A DNA stretch of 64,000 nt. It comes from Tanytarsus gracilentus (Eukaryota; Arthropoda; Insecta; Diptera; Chironomidae). The notes beneath the pieces were generated by a model. The model was not told the origin of the DNA. It did not search any database and worked only from the letters and a program-made list of their open reading frames with translations. Both the position numbers and the translations under genes were made by a program. The stretch spans positions 1,240,001 to 1,304,000 of the forward strand of contig JAXRKN010000036.1 of the NCBI GenBank assembly GCA_038502055.1, written 5' to 3'. How positions within the stretch are numbered: the first letter of the stretch is position 1; each line of letters begins with the position of its first letter. This document shows positions 37,601 to 50,600 of this stretch, piece by piece.

Positions 37601-40600
37601 ACGCTTCCCCTTGAACCGTGCGATCATTTTGCGAAAGCATCAAAAGATTACCAAATATTAAAGCCTGTCCGTGAATTATAAATTCTAAAGTCTCAAAAAT
37701 TTTCTCAAAATTTTGCGTCATCGATCTGTGGATGCTTTCCAGTGTAACTTCCGACGATAGCTCTCGATCGCTATCGTGGAGTTGTTGATTATTGCCACTA
37801 ATTTCGGAGTTTTGCGACATTCTTAAGCCTTTTAATTGACGAATAAAATTTTTAAATTTTCACTTCTGTTGTGAATGTTTTTTTTAATTGTACAGTGAAT
37901 GTTTGAATTTGAGCGCGAGTTTGAAGACAATTTTTTTTAAATATTTTAAATACGTTAGTGATTTTTTAGAAAATAAAATGAAAATAATTTTTTTCATCCT
38001 CGCTTGCCAACGTTCATGAAATTTTTAAATTTAGCTGAATGTTCCCTCGGTAAAAAGAGAAAAATGCTCGATTGACACGAGTTTGCCATGTTGCGCAACT
38101 GTCGCGCAACAAAAAACAATTTAAAAGTGTAAAAATAATTTTTATCACATAATTAAGGAAATAAATAGAAATTAGTTAAAATAAAAGCCGCAAAAGGATC
38201 ATTGCAGTTTATTTAATCACAACATTGAGCAGTTGTAAGGTAAATATCTCGAAAACATTAAAAATTTTGCACGTTTTGAAATTTTCTTTAAATATTTATA
38301 GCTAAAAATGAATTCCATGAACCTGTATCAATATCTCAATGCTGTGTGGCGTTTATGGAGCAGCTACGACGGTTCTGGCGTTTCAAAGTTTATTTCACTT
38401 AGCGGCAATCATACAACAAATCGTAATTTACATTCAGAGAGCCCGGAAAATGCTATCGAAAGAATAATCGAGCCGCCGCTGGATGAGGTCATTAATTCAC
38501 ATCTAAAAGTACTCTATTATCTTCATGACAGCCGTAAGAATTGATTAAAACGAAAAAGAATAACAATTTTCATTCTATAACTTGTTAATTTTAGCACCAA
38601 ATTTAACGGAAGCATTTAGACACCAAATGACATGCGTACAAGCAGTCGTGAAGCTCCTTCAAGCCATCAAAGAGGAGAATTGGGTGCTGCCAATTATGTT
38701 TGTCAGCTGCCTCGATCTGAGGCTTCTCGCTCTCAAATGTGAACGACACGAGCAACCGGCCCGTCAAGGTCAGCTCCTTGAGAAAGCGGCCGAGTGTCTA
38801 ATGTCTTGCTTCCGTGTATGTGCTTCGGACAACAGAACCGAAGAGAATGACACAAAACGTCTCGGTATGCTTCATCTCGTCAATCAAATGTTCAAGGTTT
38901 ACTTCAGAATTAACAAACTACATTTGTGCAAGCCACTCATTCGAGCCATTGATAGTCTTTCGTTTAAAGATAATTTTCCGTTGGATCAACAAATAACCTA
39001 CAGATATTTTGTGGGGAGAAAGGCGATGTATGACTCAGACTATAAGACATCCGATGAATATCTTAGTTTCGCATTCAATCACTGCCCAACGCGATTCTGG
39101 AAGAATAAACGATTAATTTTGATTTATCTTGTGCCTGTTAAAATGCTACTCGGGCACATGCCACTCAAAGAGACCATGGAAAAGTTCAAAGTGCCTCAAT
39201 TTTGTGAACTCGCATCGGCACTTAAGCAAGGAAATGTGAGGAAATTTGACGAAGTCATTCTGAAATATGAAGCGTTTTTCATCGACACCGGAATTTATAT
39301 TATTGTGGAAAAGCTGAAAATCATCGCGTATAGAAATCTCTTTAAGAAAGTTTACCTCATCCTGCAAACTCATCAAATCGATCTTCAATTTTTCCTGAAC
39401 GCGCTGCAATTTGTCGGCGAAGAAGATATCACAATGGATGAAACTCATTGCAGTAGGATTTGAATATAGATATTTTAATGTTAAAATAAATGTTCGTGTG
39501 TTGTGGTTCTTAAAAAAGTAAAAATGAGTATGGGGATTTAGTAGTTAAGTATAAAATAAGTGGAAAAAGAATTTTATGATTAAAAAATTTGTTGAAAATT
39601 GTTATTGATTTTTTTAGTAAGTTTTGTGGGGATGGTATATTTGAAATTGGAATTATGGTAGGGAATAGTTAATTGAGTGTAAGAATTGTTTTAAAAGAAG
39701 AATATGGAAGGCATTAGTAAAGATAATAAGATTGAGAAACATTTACTATGTTATGATGCCAGATGCTGCCGTTTGGCTTGGTGAGAGTGAGGTGATTTGG
39801 TGAGTTGCGGCCCTTTTGCCGATTTTGAGGCTGTCTGGGTGATTGAATGTTGCGGGTTGATCTTTCTTAGCCATTTCTGGATTTCTTTTTTTGTGTTTTG
39901 TTAAAATGTTTTTTGTGTCCCGTTGTTGTCTGCTAATTTTCTTCCCTCCGCCCCTTTTTCCCTCCTCCTGGTCCCCGTTTGCCTCCCTATGTCTCTGCTG
40001 TTTCCTTTTGTGTCCGGGTGGGTGTTGTGGCGGGTCTTCGTCGTGCGGGGGGGTCTCTCTGTTGTCCGTTCTGCCCGCCGTCTCCCCTCGGGTCCTGGGT
40101 TTCCCGTCCCTGCTCGGCCCTCGCCTTGCCTCGCCCCTCCGGGGGGGTTGTCGGCGGTGGTCGGGGGTCGGTGGGGCGTGCTGTTGGTAGTTCGTCTCTG
40201 TTTCGTCCTTGTCCCCTTCCCTCCCCCCCTATTAATGGTCCAGGTTTTTGTCGTGTGGTTTGTTACTTATTTTGGTGTGGTGTTGTGTGGTTTATTTGTC
40301 GGCTTATTTCGAATGTGTTTTGCGTGCTGTCGGGATATTTTATTTTTTTGCCGTGGTGGTCTGTGATTATGTGGGTGCGTTTGTTGCACTTGGAAGTTTA
40401 TGTGGTTGAGTGAGATGTTTTCATGTTGCATCCTTAGGTGTAAGTTTTGGGTTTGGGGAAATCGGTGCTGCGGCGGCGGCCTGATTTTGTTGATTTGTTG
40501 TTGGTGAGGCTTGGGGAATGATTGTAAGAAGATGTTTATAATGCATAAGTGCATAAACTCGTTGCTAATCTCATTGCGGAGGGAAGAATTAAAGGATACA

Positions 40601-43600
40601 TCTCGTATCAACACAATAAGCTTGTCGTGTCAAAGCAGACAAATCCTTTTCCACCGCTAAGCTCCATATCGGCTGGCATTGCTAATAATTAATTTGTTAC
40701 GAATGATCGAATAAAAGAAAATATTAAATTTTACATTTAAATTCTTGTTGATTTATGAAATAATTAAGTTATCAAGAAGAAAAACCTTATTAATTATGCA
40801 GAGCGCAATAAAAAAATTTAAGGTATTATTTCTCATGGAAAACATAAACCCACATAATGTATAAAAGCAGCTGTCAATTTATATTTAACTAAGCCACAAA
40901 TAACAGTTATTGAACAATTGACGTCAATCTAACCAAAAATATTTCGTGTTTAATGACATAAAGTTCAGAATTTTATTAAATTTTTTTTTTGTGGAAATTT
41001 AATCAAATGAATCAACAGATTTTTTAAAAAAAACCTCACGCTTTATTCAAATTAAAAGTTTTTGGGTCTATTACAAAACATAAATTATTCACTTAAGCGA
41101 CACAAAATATTTTATTAACAATTCAAACTAACGCAATTTTCGAATATTCGCTGATAAAATTTAATTTAATTAATGCATCCCACGAAATTTACAATTTTAA
41201 ATTATTTTTTTTCGACCAAAAAAAGAAATTAAATAGAGATGGCATTCATCGTAATAATGTGCTGAAAGAAAAAAATAAACTTTAATGTAAACTCTCGTTG
41301 AAATTTTTCATGTACAAATCTCCAAAAATAGAAATTCAATATGAAACAATTACAGAAAAAAATTCTTGGAAGTGAAAAGGTTTCATTTTCTTGCACATCA
41401 TTAAAATTGAGGAAATTTTTCTCTATAGAGTTACCACGGGTGATGGATTCGAAAGATGTTAACAAAGCTAAAAATTGTTTTTCAAGTTTTATGAAAGATT
41501 TATGTAAAAAGTTGAGAGAATAAAAATCGGCCATTAAAAGGTTGCTTTTAAATGACATCTGATGTAAAATTCATTTATTTAAATGCCAATTTTATTGATA
41601 AGAAAACTGCGAACATTTCTTAATTTTCTGCAAATGACATGTATCGAGGTTAATTTTAAATTTTAATTCATTCTTGAATAATTTCAGGAACCATAAAAAA
41701 TTGTCTTACATTTAAATTTACTCATTAAAACTTTTTCTTTTTATATTCACTTCCTTCGGGTCAGCGAATGGAAATAGAATGAGAAAGTTTTAGACAAAAA
41801 TTTATTTTCCAAAATCCTCAAGAGAGTTTGAGATGAGAAAAATCGCTTTTAATCAAATTTCCTTGTGGACTTTTGAATTAATTTTTTAATTTTATTTTGC
41901 TGATTCCACGAAGTCTAATTTTTGTTCCATTATTTCTGATACTCGAAAACGACAAAAAGTAGGTGTTTTCTCCTACACAAAATTAAAATTGAATAAATTC
42001 CTAGAAGGTTTGAAAAAATCTTCTTATATTTAGAAAAAGATGAAATTAAATTTAATGGCAAAAAAAACTTGAATGATTCGAAAACTTTGTGGTAGATTTT
42101 TCCCCAAATGCTTTTAGCGTTTCTTTTAAATATTTTCTTTCTAAGGGTTTGTAAAAAGTTTTAATAAAAGAAGTCGACAATAACAGGAAAATTAAAAAAA
42201 CATTTTGATTATTTTCAGAAAATGTAAAAATCTAACAAATGTTTTCTTAAATTTCCTTCCAGATATTCAAGAGTTCTACGAACTAACGCTGTTAGACGAG
42301 TCGAAGACTATTCAACAGAAAACTGCCGAAACACTTCTTATCGCTTCGAAATGGGAGCAGGAGAATTCTATCAAGTTAACGGAAGTGAGTTGATGCTGTT
42401 CGAAGTCAATTTTCCATTAACATTTAACAGCATGAATGTCATGTTGACCTAAATAATAATATTTTATGTACCTAATTGAATATCACCATGTGAACACTAA
42501 TGAACTTCATATTTCTCTTTATCAATAGACAAATGACTTTCGAGGCTCCAATTTGCCACTCACACAGGCATTCTTGAATTTGAAGGAGCAACATCAGCTT
42601 CAAGAGTTTTCAACTGACAATCAGGTGAGCTTTTTTCTGCTCTGCTTTTAATACAAACTGACGTGAGTGGGAGGGGTGCAAAAAATCCTCAAATCAGCAT
42701 GAGATCCGTAGGAGTCGCCATACGATCGTTTATCGTGAAAACAACTTGATGCCACATAAAAAAAGGCTTCAAGGATATTTGTTCATCATAAAATGATTGC
42801 AGACGTGCCTTAAAAATATTTTTTTTGTGACTACTCCTTTTTTCAATCATATTAGAATGTGGGTCGAGCTCCACGTGTTTATATAAATACCTTTGTCATT
42901 GATTATGGCGACTTTATCAACAATGACTTCTGATAACTTCTTATATGATTGCTTTTCTTTTTCATTAAGCTTTCTTTCGAAAGAAAAAAGTTTTATTTTG
43001 TTTCATTGATTCATGTCATGTCTCGTAGCAAGAAATTGAAGTCGGCTTGGCATTAATGTTCACTCTTCACAGCGATGTGTTGTGAAAGCCATTAATTCTG
43101 CCAAGCGACAAAAATCGTTTGTGCGAGAGAAAAAGTTGTTTCAAATTTCACATTTAACGCCTAGTGAGTTCACATCAAAAAGGGTTGCTAATAGAGGGAT
43201 ATGCGGGAGTTTCGATTACTCAGCGGGGTTTTATGGGTTGAATTCAGTGAGCTACTCGAACATATATCTTTTATGATGATATTTTCAAACCCCGTGTTTA
43301 CACACTCAAATTTCGCTTTTATCTCACAACAATTTATTAAGAGTTTAAATGTGATTTTTATAAACATAAATTAACTTGAAAAGAATGACAATTGAGTTTC
43401 AAATATTTGTTCAAAAAAATAAAATTTAAATTTATAAATCACACGCTAATTGATGAATCTTTTTTCTTCCGGATGATTCATTAAAAAAATATTTAAGACT
43501 GACTTAATTAAATTAAGGAAAAAATGTCTGACCTGATTTAAATTTTATAAAGCAAAAATATAATGATAAGAAAATAATTAGCTTCACGCTGGAAAGCATC

Positions 43601-44591
43601 AAGTGAAATTTATGCAGCTGAAAAAATATCATAAAGAAAATTTCGCAGAGAGCTTTCAAAAAATATTTATGTTTCAAGCGAGAGAAAATTTTTTACTCGA
43701 ATACGATAAGAATTTTCTTCGAGTGAAAGGTTCAAGTGCGTTTAACCTTAATGGCATAATAGTTCAAATTTAACAACGCGTCAAACATTCAATTTGAAAA
43801 ACATCTTTACTAAGCTTGAATTCACCCATAGCACAGTGAAATTTTTGTTGGTTTCTTTTATAAATTCTCAAATCACTTTTTAACCCAAAAAGACATTTAC
43901 AACGTTCGATGTCGAGAGGCTAAGTGAAATTTGGTGTAATCGCATATGTGATATTCAAACTAATTCGACATTAAGAGGGCACGAACATGATCTTATGTGA
44001 ATGCTAGAGATGACACATTATGAAACTCCCAACTGCATAAAGTTGTAAAATGACACACATGAATTTAGGAAAAGAAAGACGGAGTGAGATGTAATGTCGA
44101 GTTGAGACGTGAAGAGCATGAATTATGAAATAAAGCTCGTTTGAGTTGTGTCGCATGAAAAAACTTTGTCCTCGAATTTTTAGCTTGAAAATTTCCATGA
44201 AAAAGAAAATTCACTTTGAATTAGAAATGTGCGCATAAAAAATTTAAGATGTTGTCGAAAGCTCGAAAAGTCATGAGCTTATTTCTTAATACGATGACAC
44301 TTGAAAACCCCTCGACAGGTAATCGACAAAAATTTGACATTTAATTCACCAAATATTCCTCAAGGAGATTTCTCGAAGTCACCGCACTCAAAAAATTAAT
44401 TTTCATCATTCATAAATTGCCAGCTTCCCTAAACTCAACAACATAATTTATTAGGTAAAGTTATTTTTGACTCTGTTCGCTCGAAGAGTGTTGGAAACGA
44501 GCGGCATTTTAAAGATATCCTTCACATTCATCTCCATTCACCAACCCATCAACATAGAAAATTCCGCAAATGCCTCTGAAAAATAGCTTTA

Positions 44592-44662
<71 letters not shown>

Positions 44663-47600
44663 AAGCACAATTGTCAAGGCAGAAAATAAGCTTGAATTGT
44701 TATGGAAATGAGTTGCGAGACAAGTCTCATGAAATAATCCGAAACAGTTGTCGTTTTTCTAATTTAAATTCATTTTCTCTAGTCATGCATAAAAGATGGA
44801 GGTGTCAGGATTATAAATTTAATCCATTAGAGAATTGGGTTTGCTTTCCTGAAAGGGTCAGCGATGAACTTGGGGGTTTGTCAAATTAATGAAATTGGAG
44901 ATAATCTTTTAGATATGAAATTTATTTTCTTTATAAAATTTTCCGAACTTTTTACATTGCCTGAAACATTTTCATCAACCCTTAAAGAAATTCATAATGA
45001 GCATAAAAAAATAATTTCATAAACATTCATAATTTTTGTTGATATTTTTTATGTTGAAAATTTTCACAATCCTCTCATTCAAATGTCCATGAAATTGAGA
45101 ATATGAAGAAAAAATTGTAAACAATTTGGAATTTGCTTTATTTCAATTTCATGCTTATGAAACAAAAAACAATTTTCACAGTAAAATTTTGCTCGAGAAT
45201 AAATTTTTCATGATTTCACGTCTTCTACTTTTCGTAAAAGTCTCGAAACGGAAAATTTACGACGCAGTAATTAATTGCAGGTAATTTTAAAATTTTGATT
45301 TGAAACTCAGCTTTGCAAATTTAGCTCAAAATTTAAACATCCACATTATATTTTAAAATAACCAATTTAAAAAGAAAATTAAACCTTAGTGCCCCACCAT
45401 TTCTTACCTCGAAGTGTCGCTTAAATATTTACAAAGTTGAATGAAATTCTTCTTCCTGCTTCTAATCATCATCAACATTCTGGTTTTCTCTTGAAAAAAA
45501 AATCTCTCAATTCGTTGCGAAAAAAAAACTTTTTACAATAAAGTAGAGACAAAATGAGAGAAACTCGTGTTCATTTCGTGTCGTGAATCTAAAATTAGGA
45601 CGCACAGCAGCAGAATCAGCGGAAAAAGAGAGACTGTTGATTCAACCTGAGTCAATTATGTACGTCCGCCTGTTTTGATAAGTGCCTTGGCAGTGTTCCT
45701 GGAAGAAGAAGCCAAATGTCTCAATTTTACCGCGCAACTCTCACATTTAAATTCCATTAAACATCTGACGACATGAAATAAATCATCAAGAACGGAATCC
45801 TTGTTGCTGTAATTGCGTATGGCGATACTAATAAGATTAAATGTGTTTTTTTATTAAATGAATGCGTTGAAAACTGAGAACGATTTAAATTTTATTTGGA
45901 TATGCTGTTGAAAGGTAATTTGCTCTTCTCGATTCTCGCATACTCTCTTGCCTGATAATCTGTTTTCTGATGAAATTGCATTATTTAATTTAATTAACAA
46001 CATGGGATGAATCAACAAAGGACTGAATTTAATTTTGGCGGGCAAGTGCACATAAATTCAAATATAAAAGCTTGTTGATGCTCTCCTGAGTCAAACGATT
46101 TTAATTATTATTTACCTTTGGCGTATGGTAAATAATTTTCCTATTTTTCGATAATCAACAGAGTCATGAGTGCAATTTATTTAGTTATGCATTTGGTTAA
46201 AATATTTGAATGAATTATTTAAGCAAATTAATCCAGTGTTCAGTTTAAAATTGATTTTTGAATGAAATATAAATTAAATTCAAAATACTCTGACGTTATA
46301 TGAAAAATTCAATGTCTTAAAAAATTTAACAATCATGATTTTAATTTCTTTTCGTTCCACTAAATTATTGACGAATTTTTCTAATTTTAGCATCTGAAAA
46401 TTTTTTTTGATCAAACCTGAATTTTTCACAAACTTAAACAGTTTGCCTTTTTAAATAATGTTGGCGTTCTTTTTGCTAACTCTTGAGTGCCACCTTTTTG
46501 TAATCTTTCAATCAATCAGATTTAACAATAATTGTTTGACTTAAACAAAATTTCAAAAAAGCTTAAATAATCAATGAGATATTTAATTCAATGATTAAAA
46601 ATTTCTGATTAATTTTGTAAAGTATCACAAAACAAACCTAATTATGCTCTACCAAGATTCATTTCGAAAATTAACAAAACTTTTTTTTAATGTAAATAAT
46701 TTCGTTTCAATTTCATGCTCGAGTTTCAGTAATTTTTACTTTCAACTGGATCAACTTTGTCGTACTCTCGCATGCAGTAGGTACAAGATCAAATGACACT
46801 GCTTGAAAATGGAAAACAAAGTTTTATCATTTGGGTTGTGTCATGGTAAAATGGCATTACACTTTAATTCAGTAGCTTTCATGCACGACTATGGAACTTG
46901 ACTTTATTTTATTTCGTCACACTCGAATTTTTCGTAAACTTTTTTCTTTTAAAGCTTGAATTGAATTAAAAGACATTTTATGAAAAGTAAAAAAAATTGG
47001 AAATACCGAAAAGCTTAAAGAAATTTTTATTTGTCACCGTGCTTACCAAAATCAAATCCTCATTCAATCCTAAAAGCTTTTGTAAATGCGTTGAATGCGG
47101 TATTTACTTCCTTCAATTTCGAATCTTAAATTTAAACTCAATCCCATCTTGGTAACATAAAAACTTGAGGTATTAAACATTCATTGCTTGACTATGAGAG
47201 AAAATCCTTTTTTTTGTCATCATCGACCTTTTTCCATCTTATTTACATTGGCTCGTGTTCTACTTCACGGAACAATCTCGATTATTTAATACGAAAAAAT
47301 TAATGGATTAAATTGACTAGATATTCGATGGTGATTTGAATCAATAAAATCTTTAAACCATAATCACTGAATTAAAGAGAAAAAAATTCTATTTTAACCA
47401 TCAGAGATTTAGGTGTTATCAAATTCAAGGGGATGCTATAGAAAAAAAAATTTTAACTTCTAAATTTTTGTAAAGTTTTTATATTTTTAAAAATCGAATT
47501 AAAATCTTTATAAAAGCTCTCGTGTCATCCCCTTGTAAATTTTTGAAAGACAAAATTTACCAACGAGATCTGATGCTTATGCTGACCACGTCCCAAAGCA

Positions 47601-50600
47601 GTAATTAAATTTCAAATCCATATTTTATATAGATTTTCTCGGTAAGCTCTTTGAAGAAGATTCACAGTTAGAAAAGTGTCGAGAACCTCAATAATTGCTT
47701 TTTCTGTTACAAAGCTGTTGCATTCTCATTCTCGTGTCGTTCGCCTTCAGTAAATGGAAATTGTTTTCTCTCACTTTATCTTGGGGCTTATAAATACTCG
47801 AGATTTCTTTGAAAAATAAATGAAAATTATTCGCAACAGGAAAATAATTTTTCGAGAGAGAGAAAACTTTTGTGAGCAAACTTGAGAGTTTTCCCAAAAG
47901 TTTACGTTTGTGTTAGTTAATTTCTCTCTTTTTACTCACCAACTGTAGCGAAATTTTCCGTAAAAATTTTCCTATTTTTCTCTCAGCTCTCTCATGAGCT
48001 TTTGCCGAAACTGCGAGAGCGAAAAATTCCTAGTGAAGAAAGGAAAAAAAGTGAAAAGCAATTTCAGTGACTTGTTTGCACTCTCGACTCAACAATCGAG
48101 GAGAATATCTTTTCGTGCGCGTCGCGTAATTTTTTATTCTCTTACTTGATGCTAGAAAATCCCTGTGAAAACAGAGCGGAAAAGATTTTAAAGTGATTTA
48201 ATTTAAACTCGCGACAATATCGATCGAAAAAGTCACGTATCAATTGAATTTTCGGCGAGATGAGATAAAAAGTGTAAATTTACTTTGTGGAAAATTTTTC
48301 CTATTTACTTGAGAGAAAGAGAAAGTTCTTTGGCATTTAAGGCCGGAACAAAGAGAGTACGACAGATTGTTCATTCAAATCTTGACACACGTAAATTATT
48401 GGATATAAAAATCACAGCGATTGTGATTGATTTGATCATAAAATTATAATGGATACGAACATTTTCTGAGGGGAAATGATAATAGCCGTTAAATGGAGAT
48501 TGGAGATGATGGCGGCATGAGCATGATGCGGGAATAGAAAATGTGCTCGATAGACTTCATAATGAAAATATTGTGATCTCACATGTGAAAAATGTTCGAA
48601 TGAAAATTTACTGAAAAATTTGTCTTTTCTCTCGTAAATTTTCTTTTGCATGAATGGAAAATATTTGATGAAAATTGTGAGAAAAAGGTGACAAAAATAA
48701 GTGAGAGAGAGTGAAAAATGTTTCTAATAAAGACATTTTGCTTATTTTCAATCTGTTCGACATGACGTAAGCTGATGTCTCCACAAAAATGTGTGTATGA
48801 GAGCTTTGCCGCCGCTTACCGAGTGAAAATTTCATTTCGCTTAGCGATGCTGAGGATAAATTTGTCGTTATTATTCATTAATGTGTCTCGCGCTAGAAAA
48901 CGATTTCATGATGTCGTTGCCTAGGAATGCTGACATTCTGATTATCATAAATTCTCCATAATTTTGCGAGAATGTATCTTATGCGTGATTGTCATGTTTG
49001 ATGTGCTCCATTTTTCGTTAAATGTGTTTTATTTTTGCTGCACATTTTCATCTAGACATAGCGACGATCGTCACTTCATGTAGAAAAAGGTTTTTCATTA
49101 TTTACATACTCAAGTGTAAATATTATTAAGTATGCATGGAGAGTGCACGTAAGAGGGTTACAACACGGAGTGTGCAAAGTTCAAATGAATAGTTTGAGTG
49201 AAACAAAATTATGCAGGAAATTAAAACTAAAATTTATGGAACTAAAACCTTGCAAGTTATTAACCTCAGGATGTGATAAATTTAAAAAAAACATTTTTAA
49301 TATCAAAAATATATAAAATAAAATGCAAAGTTAATAAACTTAAATTATACAAAAACTGAGGTATAAAACAAGTTTCTTCAGACTTTGATCAATCTCGAGG
49401 GTTAATTTTATATTTTCAACTGAGGTTAGTCAACTATTCAAATCACGCGGTCTGCACTACTCACGAGACGTTCGGCTCCAAGGAGTCGATGACGAAGTCG
49501 ACAAAGAAAAAGTTCTGCACATTAATTGCAATGTCTCGTGCACATGCATAATGAACTCTTATTACCTTCATTTCTACCCATTAAACTTTAGCCGAACGGA
49601 AACATCCATAACTGGTAGTTTTCACCCTCGTTTTCCGTCTGATAAAAGTCCATAAATTTTTCATTCATTTTCCGCATTTACGCTTTTAAACTTTGTTGCA
49701 GTTGTAATGAAATTTTTGCTCACACTGCCCATGCAGGTGTGAGTTGTTGTTTTTCAATTTGAGCTTCCCTAATGTGAAAATGCTTTTATAAATATTTTAT
49801 GAACGAGAAAATTGTTTTTATTATTATTGTTATTTTTGTGTGAGCATCATGTGAACTGTTGAACACATGCCTTAAATTTAACCGAGAAGTTTTCTTCTTC
49901 AAATTTGTTCATTCTTATTTATGTGTGTGTTTGTGAACATACAAAAATATTCACGACGATCAGTTTCAAAAATTTTTAGCAAAACAAGCAAGAATGAAAA
50001 ATGTTTATGAAATTCAAGAGAGAATTTCAATTTTTGCGGCCGCTAAAGCGAATGAAATTATATTAAAAATAGTTTAATTGTTTATTGTTATGAGCCATTT
50101 CATCCTCTTCTTAATACACGGAGACGTTAGCCAAGTTTTTTCTCCTCTCGCTCGAATACTAATTTCTCTAGTAATTAAGATCGCATTCTTTACATGACCT
50201 TAGTTGTTGCACATCCTCTCGTTGTGTAGAAAACTTAATGCAATTAGCTTTCCTCTCATTGCCACAATTTCATTCACAATTCTCACAATTTTTCCTCTCA
50301 CTCCCATCAACAAACCGTAATTCTAATTCGTTTAAATATTAATTCAAAAAAAGTGATTTGAAACATGTCTGCACATGACAACTTAATGACGCGAATCGTC
50401 AACAAATCATATGTCTTGATTGAACTATCAATGAGGAAATATTTAGATTAATTTTCTTAGACCATAAATTAATTTTCATTTGAGCGAGTGAAATAATTCT
50501 TGAGGGGGTTGAGAGATTGAAATTATCAAACGTTTTTTTTATAAATTAATGAGGCATGATGTAAAAATATCGTTAGCAATTAATTTGTGCAAAAAAATCT

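Noticed and set aside
39891..40413. Three overlapping plus-strand open frames of about 100-147 codons in the PCID2 intron
   Set aside because: The region lacks A, and all stop codons contain A, so every frame is open by composition alone. No domain or codon bias supports coding.
39441..40565. Near-identical 11-mers AAACTCATTGC and AAACTCGTTGC flanking the PCID2 intron as a target duplication
   Set aside because: The two copies are read in different frames of PCID2, so a simple insertion between them would not restore the ancestral reading frame. One mismatch and another CTCATTGC nearby make chance likely.
41229..41558. 109-codon minus-strand open frame
   Set aside because: Low-complexity Phe/Leu/Ile-rich translation of AT-rich DNA, with no family resemblance or splice partners.
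44594..44657. Tandem repeat as a CRISPR-like array
   Set aside because: It is a simple CT dinucleotide microsatellite with no spacers, in a eukaryotic genome.
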